Shown: in pieces, positions 1-5,452 of the stretch | How the letters are laid out: each line of letters starts with the position of its first letter | Position numbering within the stretch: position 1 is the stretch's first letter | Assembly (NCBI GenBank): GCA_009782025.1 | Contig: WQUQ01000276.1 | Span: 1-9,651, forward strand | Direction of reading: 5' to 3' | Length of the DNA: 9,651 nt | Origin: Desulfobulbus sp. | Lineage (GTDB): Bacteria; Pseudomonadota; Gammaproteobacteria; Burkholderiales; Rhodocyclaceae | Notes under the pieces: generated by a model | Told to the model about the DNA's origin: nothing | Seen by the model: only the letters and a program-made list of their open reading frames with translations | Databases searched by the model: none | Program-made: the position numbers and the translations under genes

Positions 1-19
1 CTGCGGGTGGACGGTTTCT

Positions 20-58
20 CCTTCCCCCGCCTGCGGGGGAAGGTCGGGATGGGGGCGG
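20..58 (+). repeat. REP-like palindromic repeat, copy A
   Basis: A perfect inverted repeat has 11-nt arms (CCTTCCCCCGC at 20-30, GCGGGGGAAGG at 33-43) around a CT centre. It is followed by an asymmetric G-rich tail (TCGGGATGGGGG) that gives the element a direction. Copy C at 535-573 matches over about 39 nt with only a few differences. It lies 23 nt upstream of the DUF559 start. The pattern is that of a dispersed extragenic palindrome; a role in transcript ends or stability is inference. Confidence 0.8.
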
Positions 59-80
59 GTTCGGAATAGAGGCAAGCGTA

Positions 81-428
81 ATGCGTGAAAACGCCAAAAA
101 AGATTTTGCGCGCCAGTTGCGCGCCAACATGACCGATGCGGAACAACAGTTGTGGCGACGGCTTCGTGGACGCCAACTGGCCGATTGCAGGTTTCGCAGG
201 CAGTGCCCCATCGGCCCGTTCATCGCCGATTTTGCTTGCGTCGAAAAACGGCTCATCGTTGAAATCAACGGCGGGCAGCACAATCCGACCGCCGATTCCA
301 GCCGCGATGCCTGGTTCGAGTGTCACGGCTGGCGCGTCTTGTGCTACTGGAATCATGATGTGCTGGGCAGCACGGAGGATGTGCTCGCCGATATTTTGAG
401 GACGCTCGACGCCATCGGGTATTGCTGA
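81..428 (+). CDS. DUF559 domain protein (Vsr/PD-(D/E)xK nuclease-like)
   Basis: This encodes a complete 115-aa protein of the DUF559 family, small proteins with a restriction-endonuclease-like fold related to the Vsr very-short-patch repair nuclease. No precise cellular role is established that I can rely on. Family hallmarks are visible: MTDAEQQLW near residues 17-25, FRRQCPIGPFIADF at 38-51 with the candidate metal-ligand D50, then LIVEINGGQH at 58-67 with E61 and H67, and the closing GWRVLCYWNHDVL at 83-95. Length is typical for the family. The usual EhDGGQH motif has N63 where an Asp is expected, which could weaken or alter catalysis. The start is supported by GAGG 8 nt upstream of the ATG. 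The gene stands alone, is convergent with the transporter gene on its right, and is bracketed by copies of one palindromic repeat family. Family assignment is firm; activity is inference. Confidence 0.88.
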   Translation: MRENAKKDFARQLRANMTDAEQQLWRRLRGRQLADCRFRRQCPIGPFIADFACVEKRLIVEINGGQHNPTADSSRDAWFECHGWRVLCYWNHDVLGSTEDVLADILRTLDAIGYC

Positions 429-453
429 ATACCTCCGCATCCCAACCCGCCGG

Positions 454-477
454 GCGGTTTCTTTCCCCCGCTTGCGG
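454..477 (+). repeat. REP-like repeat, truncated copy B
   Basis: Shares with copy A the upstream stretch CGGTTTCT and then TTTCCCCCGC plus TGCGG, but the right arm is lost after GCGG and the sequence diverges. It starts 25 nt after the DUF559 stop, so together with copy A it brackets that gene in the same orientation. I read it as a decayed or partially deleted member of the family. Confidence 0.6.
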
Positions 478-500
478 ATGCCGCCAAAAACCCCCTCCCC

Positions 501-529
501 CGCAGAGGCTGTCGCAAAAACCCTCTGCG
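501..529. repeat. Inverted repeat / hairpin between convergent genes
   Basis: Perfect 8-nt arms CGCAGAGG (501-508) and CCTCTGCG (522-529) surround a 13-nt loop. It is different in sequence from the neighbouring REP-like palindromes. The stretch just before it (CCCTCCCCCGC, about 494-504) looks like another half-arm of the REP family, so the hairpin may be inserted into or derived from an older copy. There is no T-run after it on either strand, so it is not a standard intrinsic terminator. Confidence 0.5.
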
Positions 530-534
530 CTACG

Positions 535-573
535 CCTTCCCCCGCTTGCGGGGGAAGGTCGGGATGGGGGTGG
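535..573 (+). repeat. REP-like palindromic repeat, copy C
   Basis: Arms CCTTCCCCCGC (535-545) and GCGGGGGAAGG (548-558) surround a TT centre, followed by TCGGGATGGGGG and TGG. It is nearly identical to copy A (20-58) and in the same orientation, about 515 bp away with the DUF559 gene between. It also faces the inverted relative D at 603-635, giving a head-to-head doublet. Confidence 0.8.
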
Positions 574-602
574 CAGTAAAAACAATGGCTTGCGTAACAC
601 TT

Positions 603-635
603 ACCCCAGCCCTCCCCCGCAAGCGGGGGAGGGAG
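603..635 (-). repeat. REP-like palindromic repeat, inverted copy D
   Basis: Perfect 11-nt arms CCCTCCCCCGC (610-620) and GCGGGGGAGGG (623-633) surround an AA centre. Read on the minus strand the core is followed by CTGGGGT, a shortened version of the tail of copies A and C, so this is the same family in opposite orientation. It lies 54 nt past the stop of the TpsB gene, where it could form the 3' end of that transcript. No clear T-run follows on the minus strand, so a terminator role is unproven. Confidence 0.75.
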
Positions 636-688
636 TTTTGAGGTGCCTTCCGCCAAGGAAGCCGGGGAGGTGGAATGCCGCTTGTCCA

Positions 689-2212
689 TCAGAATACTTT
701 TTGCAGTTGCAGGAACAGCCGGGGGTTGCGGTCGCCGCCGTCGGTACGGCCGGCGCGGGTGCCGGCGCGCCAGGCGACGGTGGCGTTGATGGAGAAGTTG
801 CCGGCTTGCACCCATTCCAGGCCAAGGCCGGCGCCGCGCAGGGTCTGGCGATTGCCGCTTTCGCCGGGGAGCGGGTCTTTGCTGAGCCGGCCCCAGCCGG
901 CGTCGTAGAAGAGGAATGGGGTCAGCGCGCTGTCGATGGTCCAGCGCCACTCGGCGGTGCCGATGACGCCTTCGTCGACGAGGGCTTCGCCGGAGGAGTA
1001 GGCGCGCACGCCGCGCGCGCCGCCGAGCGAGAGTTTTTCGGAGGCGTCGAGGTTGCCGCCGGACCATTGACCGCCGAGGGAGAGGTAGAGGGAATGGCGG
1101 TCGACAATGCGTTGCAGGCGCGAGGCTTGCAGGGTGTATTTGTCGAATTCGCCCTGAGTGTTGCGTCCGGTGGGGCCTTGATCGGCGTTTTTGCTGAAGT
1201 CGTCGCGGATGTCGAGCCGGCCGTGGTACCAGATGCCGGAGGTGGCGGTGTAGCCGCCGCCGAGGAGGTTGTCGCGCAGTTCCCAGGTCCAGCCAAGGCT
1301 GAGGCCGTCTACGCGCTTTTTGGCGGAGAAGTCGATGGCGCGGTAGTTGTCTTTGAGGCTTTTGTTTTCGGCGCTCAGACGCAGGAACAGGTTTTGCCGG
1401 CGGGAACGGATGAGCGGGTAGCTGAGCGAGGCATCGATGATGTCGGCGGTGCCGTAGGGGTCGAGGTTGGCGAAGTCGCCGCCGATCTGGTAGTCGACGC
1501 GCGAGTAGCCGATGCTGCCGCGCAGGCCGTCGGCGCCGAGCGGCGCTTCGTAGGAGATGCGGCCGAACTTGAGGTCGCTGTTATTGGAGATCATCAGCCG
1601 GGCATCGAGGTTGTCGCCGAGGCTCAGAGGACTGGCCCAGCGCACGCTGCCACCGGCGCGGTAGCGACCGGTTTCTTTGGTGCCCTGGTTGTCGGCGTCG
1701 GCGCTGAAGGTGAAGCGCCGGGCGGCGGTGACGTTGACGGTGAGATCGGTGGTACCGGTCTGCGTGCCTTCTTCGAGCGACGAACTGACGAGGATGCCGG
1801 GGAGGTCGGAGAGGAGCAGCATGGCGCGCTCGTATTGCGGGCCGTTGAGGGCCTGCCCTTCTTGTAGCGGCGCGAGGAAGGCGCGTACCACGCTTTCGCT
1901 GACGGGGGCGTCGGGGGCAACGTTGATGGTGATGCGGCCAAGACGCCCTTCGATGACGCTGATTTCGACGATGCCGTTTTTGACGTTTTGCACGGGGACG
2001 ACGGCTTGGGCGAGAAAGTAGCCGCGCTCACGGTATTTTTGGCCGATTTGCTGGGCCAGTGTTTCGAGGTCGGCCAGCGTGACGTTGCGGTTGATGTAGG
2101 GGGCGGTGAGGGCATCGAGTTCGGCGGTGTCGAGGGCCTGCGCGCCGGACAGGCGCACGCCGTTGAGGCGAAAGCCGGCCGGCGCTGCCGGCATGGCGGG
2201 CATGGCGGGCAT
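689..2212 (-). CDS. TpsB/ShlB/FhaC-family outer-membrane transporter (open part of frame)
   Basis: This is the transporter half of a two-partner (type Vb) secretion system, an Omp85-superfamily beta-barrel that exports a TpsA exoprotein across the outer membrane. Residue numbers are from the ATG at 2212 (507 aa). A POTRA_2-like domain spans about 14-96, including a GYFLAQAVVP stretch and ending VEISVIEGRLGRI. A second POTRA-like stretch follows to about 165, then the ShlB-type barrel to the C-terminus. The L6-loop signature appears as LGGARGVRAY (396-405), FLFYDAGW follows, and the last residue is Phe, as expected for a BAM substrate. This ATG is unlikely to be the true start: it sits within three tandem 9-nt MPA codon repeats, and the same frame upstream encodes a signal peptide and Pro/Ala linker (separate entry). 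A full product would be about 560 aa. The gene follows the CHAT gene in an operon. No TpsA partner is in view. Confidence 0.9.
   Translation of the reverse strand: MPAMPAMPAAPAGFRLNGVRLSGAQALDTAELDALTAPYINRNVTLADLETLAQQIGQKYRERGYFLAQAVVPVQNVKNGIVEISVIEGRLGRITINVAPDAPVSESVVRAFLAPLQEGQALNGPQYERAMLLLSDLPGILVSSSLEEGTQTGTTDLTVNVTAARRFTFSADADNQGTKETGRYRAGGSVRWASPLSLGDNLDARLMISNNSDLKFGRISYEAPLGADGLRGSIGYSRVDYQIGGDFANLDPYGTADIIDASLSYPLIRSRRQNLFLRLSAENKSLKDNYRAIDFSAKKRVDGLSLGWTWELRDNLLGGGYTATSGIWYHGRLDIRDDFSKNADQGPTGRNTQGEFDKYTLQASRLQRIVDRHSLYLSLGGQWSGGNLDASEKLSLGGARGVRAYSSGEALVDEGVIGTAEWRWTIDSALTPFLFYDAGWGRLSKDPLPGESGNRQTLRGAGLGLEWVQAGNFSINATVAWRAGTRAGRTDGGDRNPRLFLQLQKVF
2186..2212 (-). repeat. Short tandem repeat in the TpsB linker
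   Basis: Three consecutive 9-nt units (ATGCCCGCC, ATGCCCGCC, ATGCCGGCA on the minus strand) encode MPAMPAMPA in the linker between signal peptide and POTRA domain. Units are a multiple of three, so copy-number change would alter linker length without breaking the frame. Confidence 0.6.
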
Positions 2213-2372
2213 GGCTTGCGGCGCTTGCGTGGGGGCGGCGGGGGCACAGGTGGCACAGCCGCCTTGCGCCGGGACCAGCTCTTGCGCCTGGGCGGCGGCG
2301 GCCAGGGCGGTGAGCGCGAGCAGCGTGACGGAGATGCGGGCATGGTGAAGGATGGCATTTTGTTTGTCTCAT
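2213..2372 (-). other. Frameshifted 5' end of the TpsB gene: signal peptide out of frame with its start
   Basis: In the transporter's frame upstream of 2212 there is a clear export signal (HHARISVTLLALTALAAAAQAQ), then ELVPAQGGCATCAPAAP and a Pro/Ala linker. No ATG, GTG or TTG precedes it in that frame before the TGA at 2371-2369. The natural start is the ATG at 2372-2370, which overlaps the CHAT stop as ATGA, but it is off by one base. Removing one A from the A4 run at 2361-2358 (minus strand) would give MRQTNAILHHARISVTLLAL, a textbook signal peptide. Alternatively, one added base just after the ATG at 2358 or 2343 would also restore the frame. A sequence error, a real inactivating indel or a slippage switch are all possible. 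Confidence 0.75.
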
Positions 2373-4531
2373 TGCCCTTGGGAAACGCTCAGGCGCCAAT
2401 CACCGATCAGGTTGAAGGGCGCCCAGAAGAAGGGATGCGCGGTTTGCGTCCGGTGCAATACGGCGAGTTGACCGGCCTGCATGGCGCGTTGCAGGTCGTG
2501 GCCAGCGGCGAGTTCGCGGTAGAGCGTATCCATCAGCATTTCGGTCGCTTCGTCGGAAACCGGCCACAGCGAGGCGATCAGGGCCGAGGCGCCAGCCGAG
2601 AGGAAGGCGCGCGGAAAGCCGAGCACTTCATCGCCGCCGGCGACGCGGCCAAGGCCGGATTCGCAGGCGGAGAGGGTGACGAGGGCGGTGCCTTGCAGCG
2701 GCAGATCGAGGATTTCGCGCGCTTCGAGGAAGCTCTGCTGGCCGTTCTCGTTGGCGAGGAGAATGCGCGAGTACAGGGGATCGACTTCGTCAGCCTGGGC
2801 ATGGGCGGCGATGTGCATGATCGGCGCCTTGCCCACGGTTTCGTTGAATTGCGTTTTGGTGGCTTGCGCGCCGAGGAAGATTTCGTTGCGCGGGAAGAAT
2901 TGGGTGATCCGCCTGACCTCGGCTTCGGCGCCGGGGAGGTCGTATTTTTCGGCGATTTGCGGGTTGCCGAAGGCCGTCAGCGCTGCCGCCACGCGCGGCG
3001 GGCGCTGCGCCAGCTGGGCCGCGATGCTCATCGAGGGGACGACGGCAATCGGATGCGCCTCGATCAGATAGCGCCCATTGACGCGCAATGCCTGGAAGGG
3101 CAGGTAGTGCAGCGGCCCATGCGGGACGACGATCAGGCGCTGACCCTCGGCCAGGTTGAGCGGGGCGATGAGGGCGTCGCCGAGTTTTTCGGCGTTGGCA
3201 ATGGCGGCGCGCCGTCCGCGCACGATGGAGTTACGGAAGGTTTCGACCAGTTCGTCGAGTTCGGTGCGCTTGATGTCGATGGTTCTGGATTCGATGCCGC
3301 CTGGGCTGACCATCCAGACGACCAGCCGGTCTGGCAGGGCGTGGAACTGGACGACGCGCTCGTCGCTGGCCAGCGCACGTTGCAGGGTGGGCAGGTCGAT
3401 GGCGCCGCCAGTGAGGTCGGTCTTGAGTTGGGCGCGCTCACGCACGGAATCAAGCAGGGCGCGTGAGCGGCTGCGTTCGCTCAGTTCAAAAGCCTTGGGG
3501 GCGTCGCCGAGTTCGCTATAGAGACCGACCCCGCGATCAAATACGTCTTGCAGATCGGAGAACAGCCCCATTTTGAATTCTTCGCTGCGAAAACGCGCCC
3601 GCACGGCATCGACTTCGCCAAGCGCGCGTAAGACGGCATCAGCCGCGCCTTGCTTGTCGCCGAGCGCCAGATTGGCACGCCCGACGCCATCCCAGCCCCA
3701 GAGGCGGGCATAACCGCCATCGCTGCCGCCGCTCTGCGCACTGAGCCGCTGGTAAACTTGCCGCGCCTCTTCCGGCTTGTTCTGCGCCAGCAGCAGGCGC
3801 CCGCGCGTGCGCTCCAGTTGCAGGGCCAGCGCCGGGTCGGCGGGCGGCTTGAGTTGGCCGAGAATCTGCGCCGCCCGCTCAACTTCCGCCGGGTCGCCCG
3901 ATTCGATCAGGGCATTGGCCAGCGAGACCTGGACCAGCGGCGTATAACGCTGGGAGCTGCCGGCCAGCGCAGTTTCATAGGTGGCAATGGCGCCCGCGAA
4001 GTCGCCGCGCCGCGCTTGCACGTCGCCGATGACTTTGTTGGCCGGGCCAACCACGAGTTTGGGGTCACGCGCCGGGGAACGCAACGCCTCGCGGGCAAAT
4101 TCGACGGCTTTGTCGAACTGGCCGGCGTAGCTGAAGGCAATGGCCAGATCGCGGTTGGCGAGGGCGCGCAGGTTGGGGTCGTTGGTGCGCTCGGCCAGGT
4201 GCAGCGCCTTGCTGGCTGCGCGCACGCTCTGGCGGATGTCGCCAGCATCGGCCAGAGCAACCGCCTGGCTGCAATACTGATAGCCGGAGAGCTTGACCAC
4301 ATCCCGATCATAAAGAGCGGCGCCCTCGGCGGTCAGCGCGAAAATGGTGTCGGCATCAGTGTCGGCCAGTTGTACCCGCGCCGAGCGGCTGGCCACTGTT
4401 TCGACAACGGATTGCGCGGCACCGGATTGCGCCCAGGTTGCCGCCGGCGCCGATAGCAGCACGGCCAAAACCATGGCCGGAACGCCAACACGCATGAAAG
4501 ATATCCCCACCAACCTTGCCAAGCCTCGCAT
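2369..4531 (-). CDS. Exported TPR and CHAT-domain (caspase-like) protein
   Basis: A 720-aa protein with a signal peptide (MRGLARLVGISFMRVGVPAM then VLAVLLSAPAATWA, residues 1-34), so probably periplasmic or surface-bound. TPR-type helices run from about 75 to 345 (for example NLRALANRDLAIAFSYAGQF and GDFAGAIATYETAL). A C-terminal CHAT domain, the caspase-HetF-associated-with-TPRs peptidase fold, covers about 455-715. Its predicted His-Cys pair is present: MHIAAHAQ with H577 and LVTLSACESGLG with C623, and the segment PHGPLHYLPFQAL lies before them. An active cysteine peptidase is thus plausible, substrate unknown. I chose the ATG at 4531 because AGGGG sits 5 nt upstream. The ATG at 4564 would add 11 residues with a poor site, and the one at 4495 would keep a shorter but still valid signal. 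The stop overlaps the next gene's ATG (ATGA), implying translational coupling to the TpsB transporter. Domain call is firm; function is inference. Confidence 0.9.
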   Translation of the reverse strand: MRGLARLVGISFMRVGVPAMVLAVLLSAPAATWAQSGAAQSVVETVASRSARVQLADTDADTIFALTAEGAALYDRDVVKLSGYQYCSQAVALADAGDIRQSVRAASKALHLAERTNDPNLRALANRDLAIAFSYAGQFDKAVEFAREALRSPARDPKLVVGPANKVIGDVQARRGDFAGAIATYETALAGSSQRYTPLVQVSLANALIESGDPAEVERAAQILGQLKPPADPALALQLERTRGRLLLAQNKPEEARQVYQRLSAQSGGSDGGYARLWGWDGVGRANLALGDKQGAADAVLRALGEVDAVRARFRSEEFKMGLFSDLQDVFDRGVGLYSELGDAPKAFELSERSRSRALLDSVRERAQLKTDLTGGAIDLPTLQRALASDERVVQFHALPDRLVVWMVSPGGIESRTIDIKRTELDELVETFRNSIVRGRRAAIANAEKLGDALIAPLNLAEGQRLIVVPHGPLHYLPFQALRVNGRYLIEAHPIAVVPSMSIAAQLAQRPPRVAAALTAFGNPQIAEKYDLPGAEAEVRRITQFFPRNEIFLGAQATKTQFNETVGKAPIMHIAAHAQADEVDPLYSRILLANENGQQSFLEAREILDLPLQGTALVTLSACESGLGRVAGGDEVLGFPRAFLSAGASALIASLWPVSDEATEMLMDTLYRELAAGHDLQRAMQAGQLAVLHRTQTAHPFFWAPFNLIGDWRLSVSQGQ

Positions 4532-4633
4532 TTGATCCCCTGTATTTTTGATTACGTGTCGCATCCCGGACGATTGGTGCTGGATTTCGTTCCGTGCTGA
4601 ACGGGTTTTCTGTTGAACAGTTCAGGCTTCACG

Positions 4634-4659
4634 ATTGTACCAAATGGTCATGGCTTCAA
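4634..4659 (-). promoter_or_regulatory. Possible promoter for the CHAT-TpsB operon
   Basis: On the minus strand, TACAAT (4639-4634, five of six matches to the -10 consensus) is preceded by TTGAAG (4659-4654) with a 14-nt spacer, shorter than optimal. It would give a 5' leader of roughly 95 nt before the ATG at 4531. No better pair was seen nearby, but the poor spacing makes this a weak call. Confidence 0.25.
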
Positions 4660-4704
4660 ACGGTGTCTTGGTCTGAATCGCCCCGGGATTTGAGGAAGCT
4701 CGAA

Positions 4705-4806
4705 ATGACCCAGCCCGACAAGCCGCGCAGCAGCAAGCAGCGTTACCGCCTGACAGCCAGCGGGCGGCAGTGGCTGAAGGCGCATTCCGGCAAGAGTTCG
4801 GGATGA
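4705..4806 (+). CDS. Possible small protein, 33 aa, unknown function
   Basis: An ORF in the otherwise empty region between the CHAT gene and rimP. It encodes MTQPDKPRSSKQRY followed by RLTASGRQWLKAHSGKSSG, basic and soluble with no membrane segment. The ATG is preceded by GAGGAA 8 nt upstream, a good ribosome binding site and the main reason to take it seriously. The frame stays open back to an ATG at 4594, but that extension has no protein-like character or ribosome site. The RYRLTASGRQWL segment resembles the end of a winged-helix wing region, which may be chance. I do not recognise the protein; it could also be non-coding sequence. Confidence 0.4.
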   Translation: MTQPDKPRSSKQRYRLTASGRQWLKAHSGKSSG

Positions 4807-4823
4807 AGGCGGGCGGGGACTGT

Positions 4824-4839
4824 GCGGCTCATCAGCCGC
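4824..4839. other. Short stem-loop downstream of the small ORF
   Basis: GCGGCT (4824-4829), loop CATC, AGCCGC (4834-4839): a perfect 6-bp stem 17 nt after the small ORF's stop. There is no T-run on either side, so it is not a standard terminator. It may merely protect a transcript end or be chance in GC-rich DNA. Confidence 0.3.
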
Positions 4840-4879
4840 CGCATGGCCCGCGCGGTTTCATGTCAGTCCGTCAGATTCA

Positions 4880-4908
4880 TTTACCGGGGACGGTAACCCC
4901 GTTATAAT
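4880..4908 (+). promoter_or_regulatory. Sigma70-type promoter of the rimP-nusA-infB operon
   Basis: A perfect -10 box TATAAT (4903-4908) lies 17 nt after TTTACC (4880-4885, four of six matches to TTGACA). Transcription would start near 4915, about 75 nt before rimP. The spacer holds two overlapping inverted repeats: TTACC/GGTAA (4881-4885 and 4892-4896) and CGGGG/CCCCG (4885-4889 and 4897-4901). Either could be an operator, though no regulator can be named. Confidence 0.75.
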
Positions 4909-4924
4909 TCACAGGTTTGGTTCT

Positions 4925-4951
4925 CCCGTCATGTTGGCGGGCATCTTTTTT
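4925..4951 (+). terminator. First leader hairpin, terminator-like (rimP attenuator region)
   Basis: The stem pairs CCCGTCA (4925-4931) with TGGCGGG (4935-4941) across a 3-nt loop, seven pairs including one G-T. A run of six T follows at 4946-4951, after CATC. It starts about 10 nt after the predicted transcription start. The 4-nt gap before the T-run makes it weaker than the second hairpin; it may pause polymerase or be part of an attenuation switch. Confidence 0.5.
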
Positions 4952-4957
4952 CACGAG

Positions 4958-4979
4958 ATGGGCGGTTACGCCCATTTTT
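4958..4979 (+). terminator. Second leader hairpin: intrinsic terminator/attenuator before rimP
   Basis: A perfect 7-bp stem ATGGGCG (4958-4964) / CGCCCAT (4969-4975) with loop GTTA runs directly into TTTTT (4975-4979), the form of a Rho-independent terminator. It lies between the operon promoter and rimP and ends 11 nt before the rimP ATG, so it must be read through for expression. Attenuator-type rimP leaders are known in gammaproteobacteria (the rimP-leader RNA class). This one has the same position and form, although membership of that class is inference. Confidence 0.7.
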
Positions 4980-4990
4980 CATTTGTGGTC

Positions 4991-5431
4991 ATGGATTTAA
5001 ACACGCTGATCGAAACGACCGTGAGCGGTCTGGGCTTTGAACTGGTCGACATCGAGATGTCGCCGCGCGGTCGCACCATTCGCGTTTTCATCGACGCGCC
5101 AGGCAAGGAGAGCGGCGTCGATGTCGAGGATTGCGCGCGGGTGTCGCAGCAGTTGACGCGCGTTTTCGAGGTCGAGAATGTCGATTACGACCGGCTGGAA
5201 ATCTCCTCGCCGGGACTCGATCGCGTGGTCAGGAAGGCCGAGGATTTCGTCCGTTTTGCCGGGCGGGAGATCCAGATCAAGATTCGCATTCCGCTGGCTG
5301 GCCGCCGCAATTTTCAGGGCGAGTTGCTGGGTTGCGAGGAGGGCAAGGTTCGCCTGCGCCTGGAAAAAGATGACGTGGAACTGGAATTTACCCAAATCGA
5401 GAAGGCCCGTCTGGTGCCTCGTTTCGACTGA
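4991..5431 (+). CDS. rimP: Ribosome maturation factor RimP
   Basis: A 146-aa protein that binds the 30S subunit and is needed for its maturation, acting in the cytoplasm. It matches the family throughout: the N-terminal alpha/beta domain starts MDLNTLIETTVSGLGFELVD, the family signature LEISSPGLDR is at 69-78, and the C-terminal SH3-like barrel spans about 84-146 (FAGREIQIKI, GKVRLRLEKDDVELEF). Length is normal. The frame is open from an ATG at 4931, but that start would translate through both leader hairpins and lacks a ribosome site. The ATG at 4991 gives the standard RimP N-terminus. Its own ribosome site is weak (GTGG a few bases upstream), and the terminator hairpin ends only 11 nt away, so initiation may depend on leader folding. 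It is first in the operon, 21 nt before nusA. Confidence 0.96.
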   Translation: MDLNTLIETTVSGLGFELVDIEMSPRGRTIRVFIDAPGKESGVDVEDCARVSQQLTRVFEVENVDYDRLEISSPGLDRVVRKAEDFVRFAGREIQIKIRIPLAGRRNFQGELLGCEEGKVRLRLEKDDVELEFTQIEKARLVPRFD

Positions 5432-5452
5432 AGAACCAGGAGGTTGTAGCCC

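Noticed and set aside
12..635. CRISPR-like array suggested by the repeated GC-rich units
   Set aside because: Copies vary in orientation and completeness, spacing is irregular (one interval holds a gene), and no cas genes are present; dispersed palindromes fit better.
647..661. Small hairpin CTTCC/GGAAG after the TpsB stop as a terminator
   Set aside because: Only a 5-bp stem with no T-run on the minus strand; too weak to call.
422..3466. Two long plus-strand open frames (422-1867 and 1988-3466) opposite the TpsB and CHAT genes
   Set aside because: The minus strand encodes clear families with signal peptides and motifs; the plus frames are Gly/Ala/Val-rich shadows and the first begins inside repeat sequence.
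4807..4930. tRNA or other structured RNA ahead of rimP, as metY precedes the operon in E. coli
   Set aside because: No cloverleaf, T-arm consensus or CCA-like end could be found; only a 6-bp stem-loop and the promoter are there.
4931..4990. N-terminal extension of RimP from the ATG at 4931
   Set aside because: It would translate both terminator-like hairpins, has no ribosome site, starts only about 16 nt after the predicted transcription start, and family members begin at the MDLNTL position.
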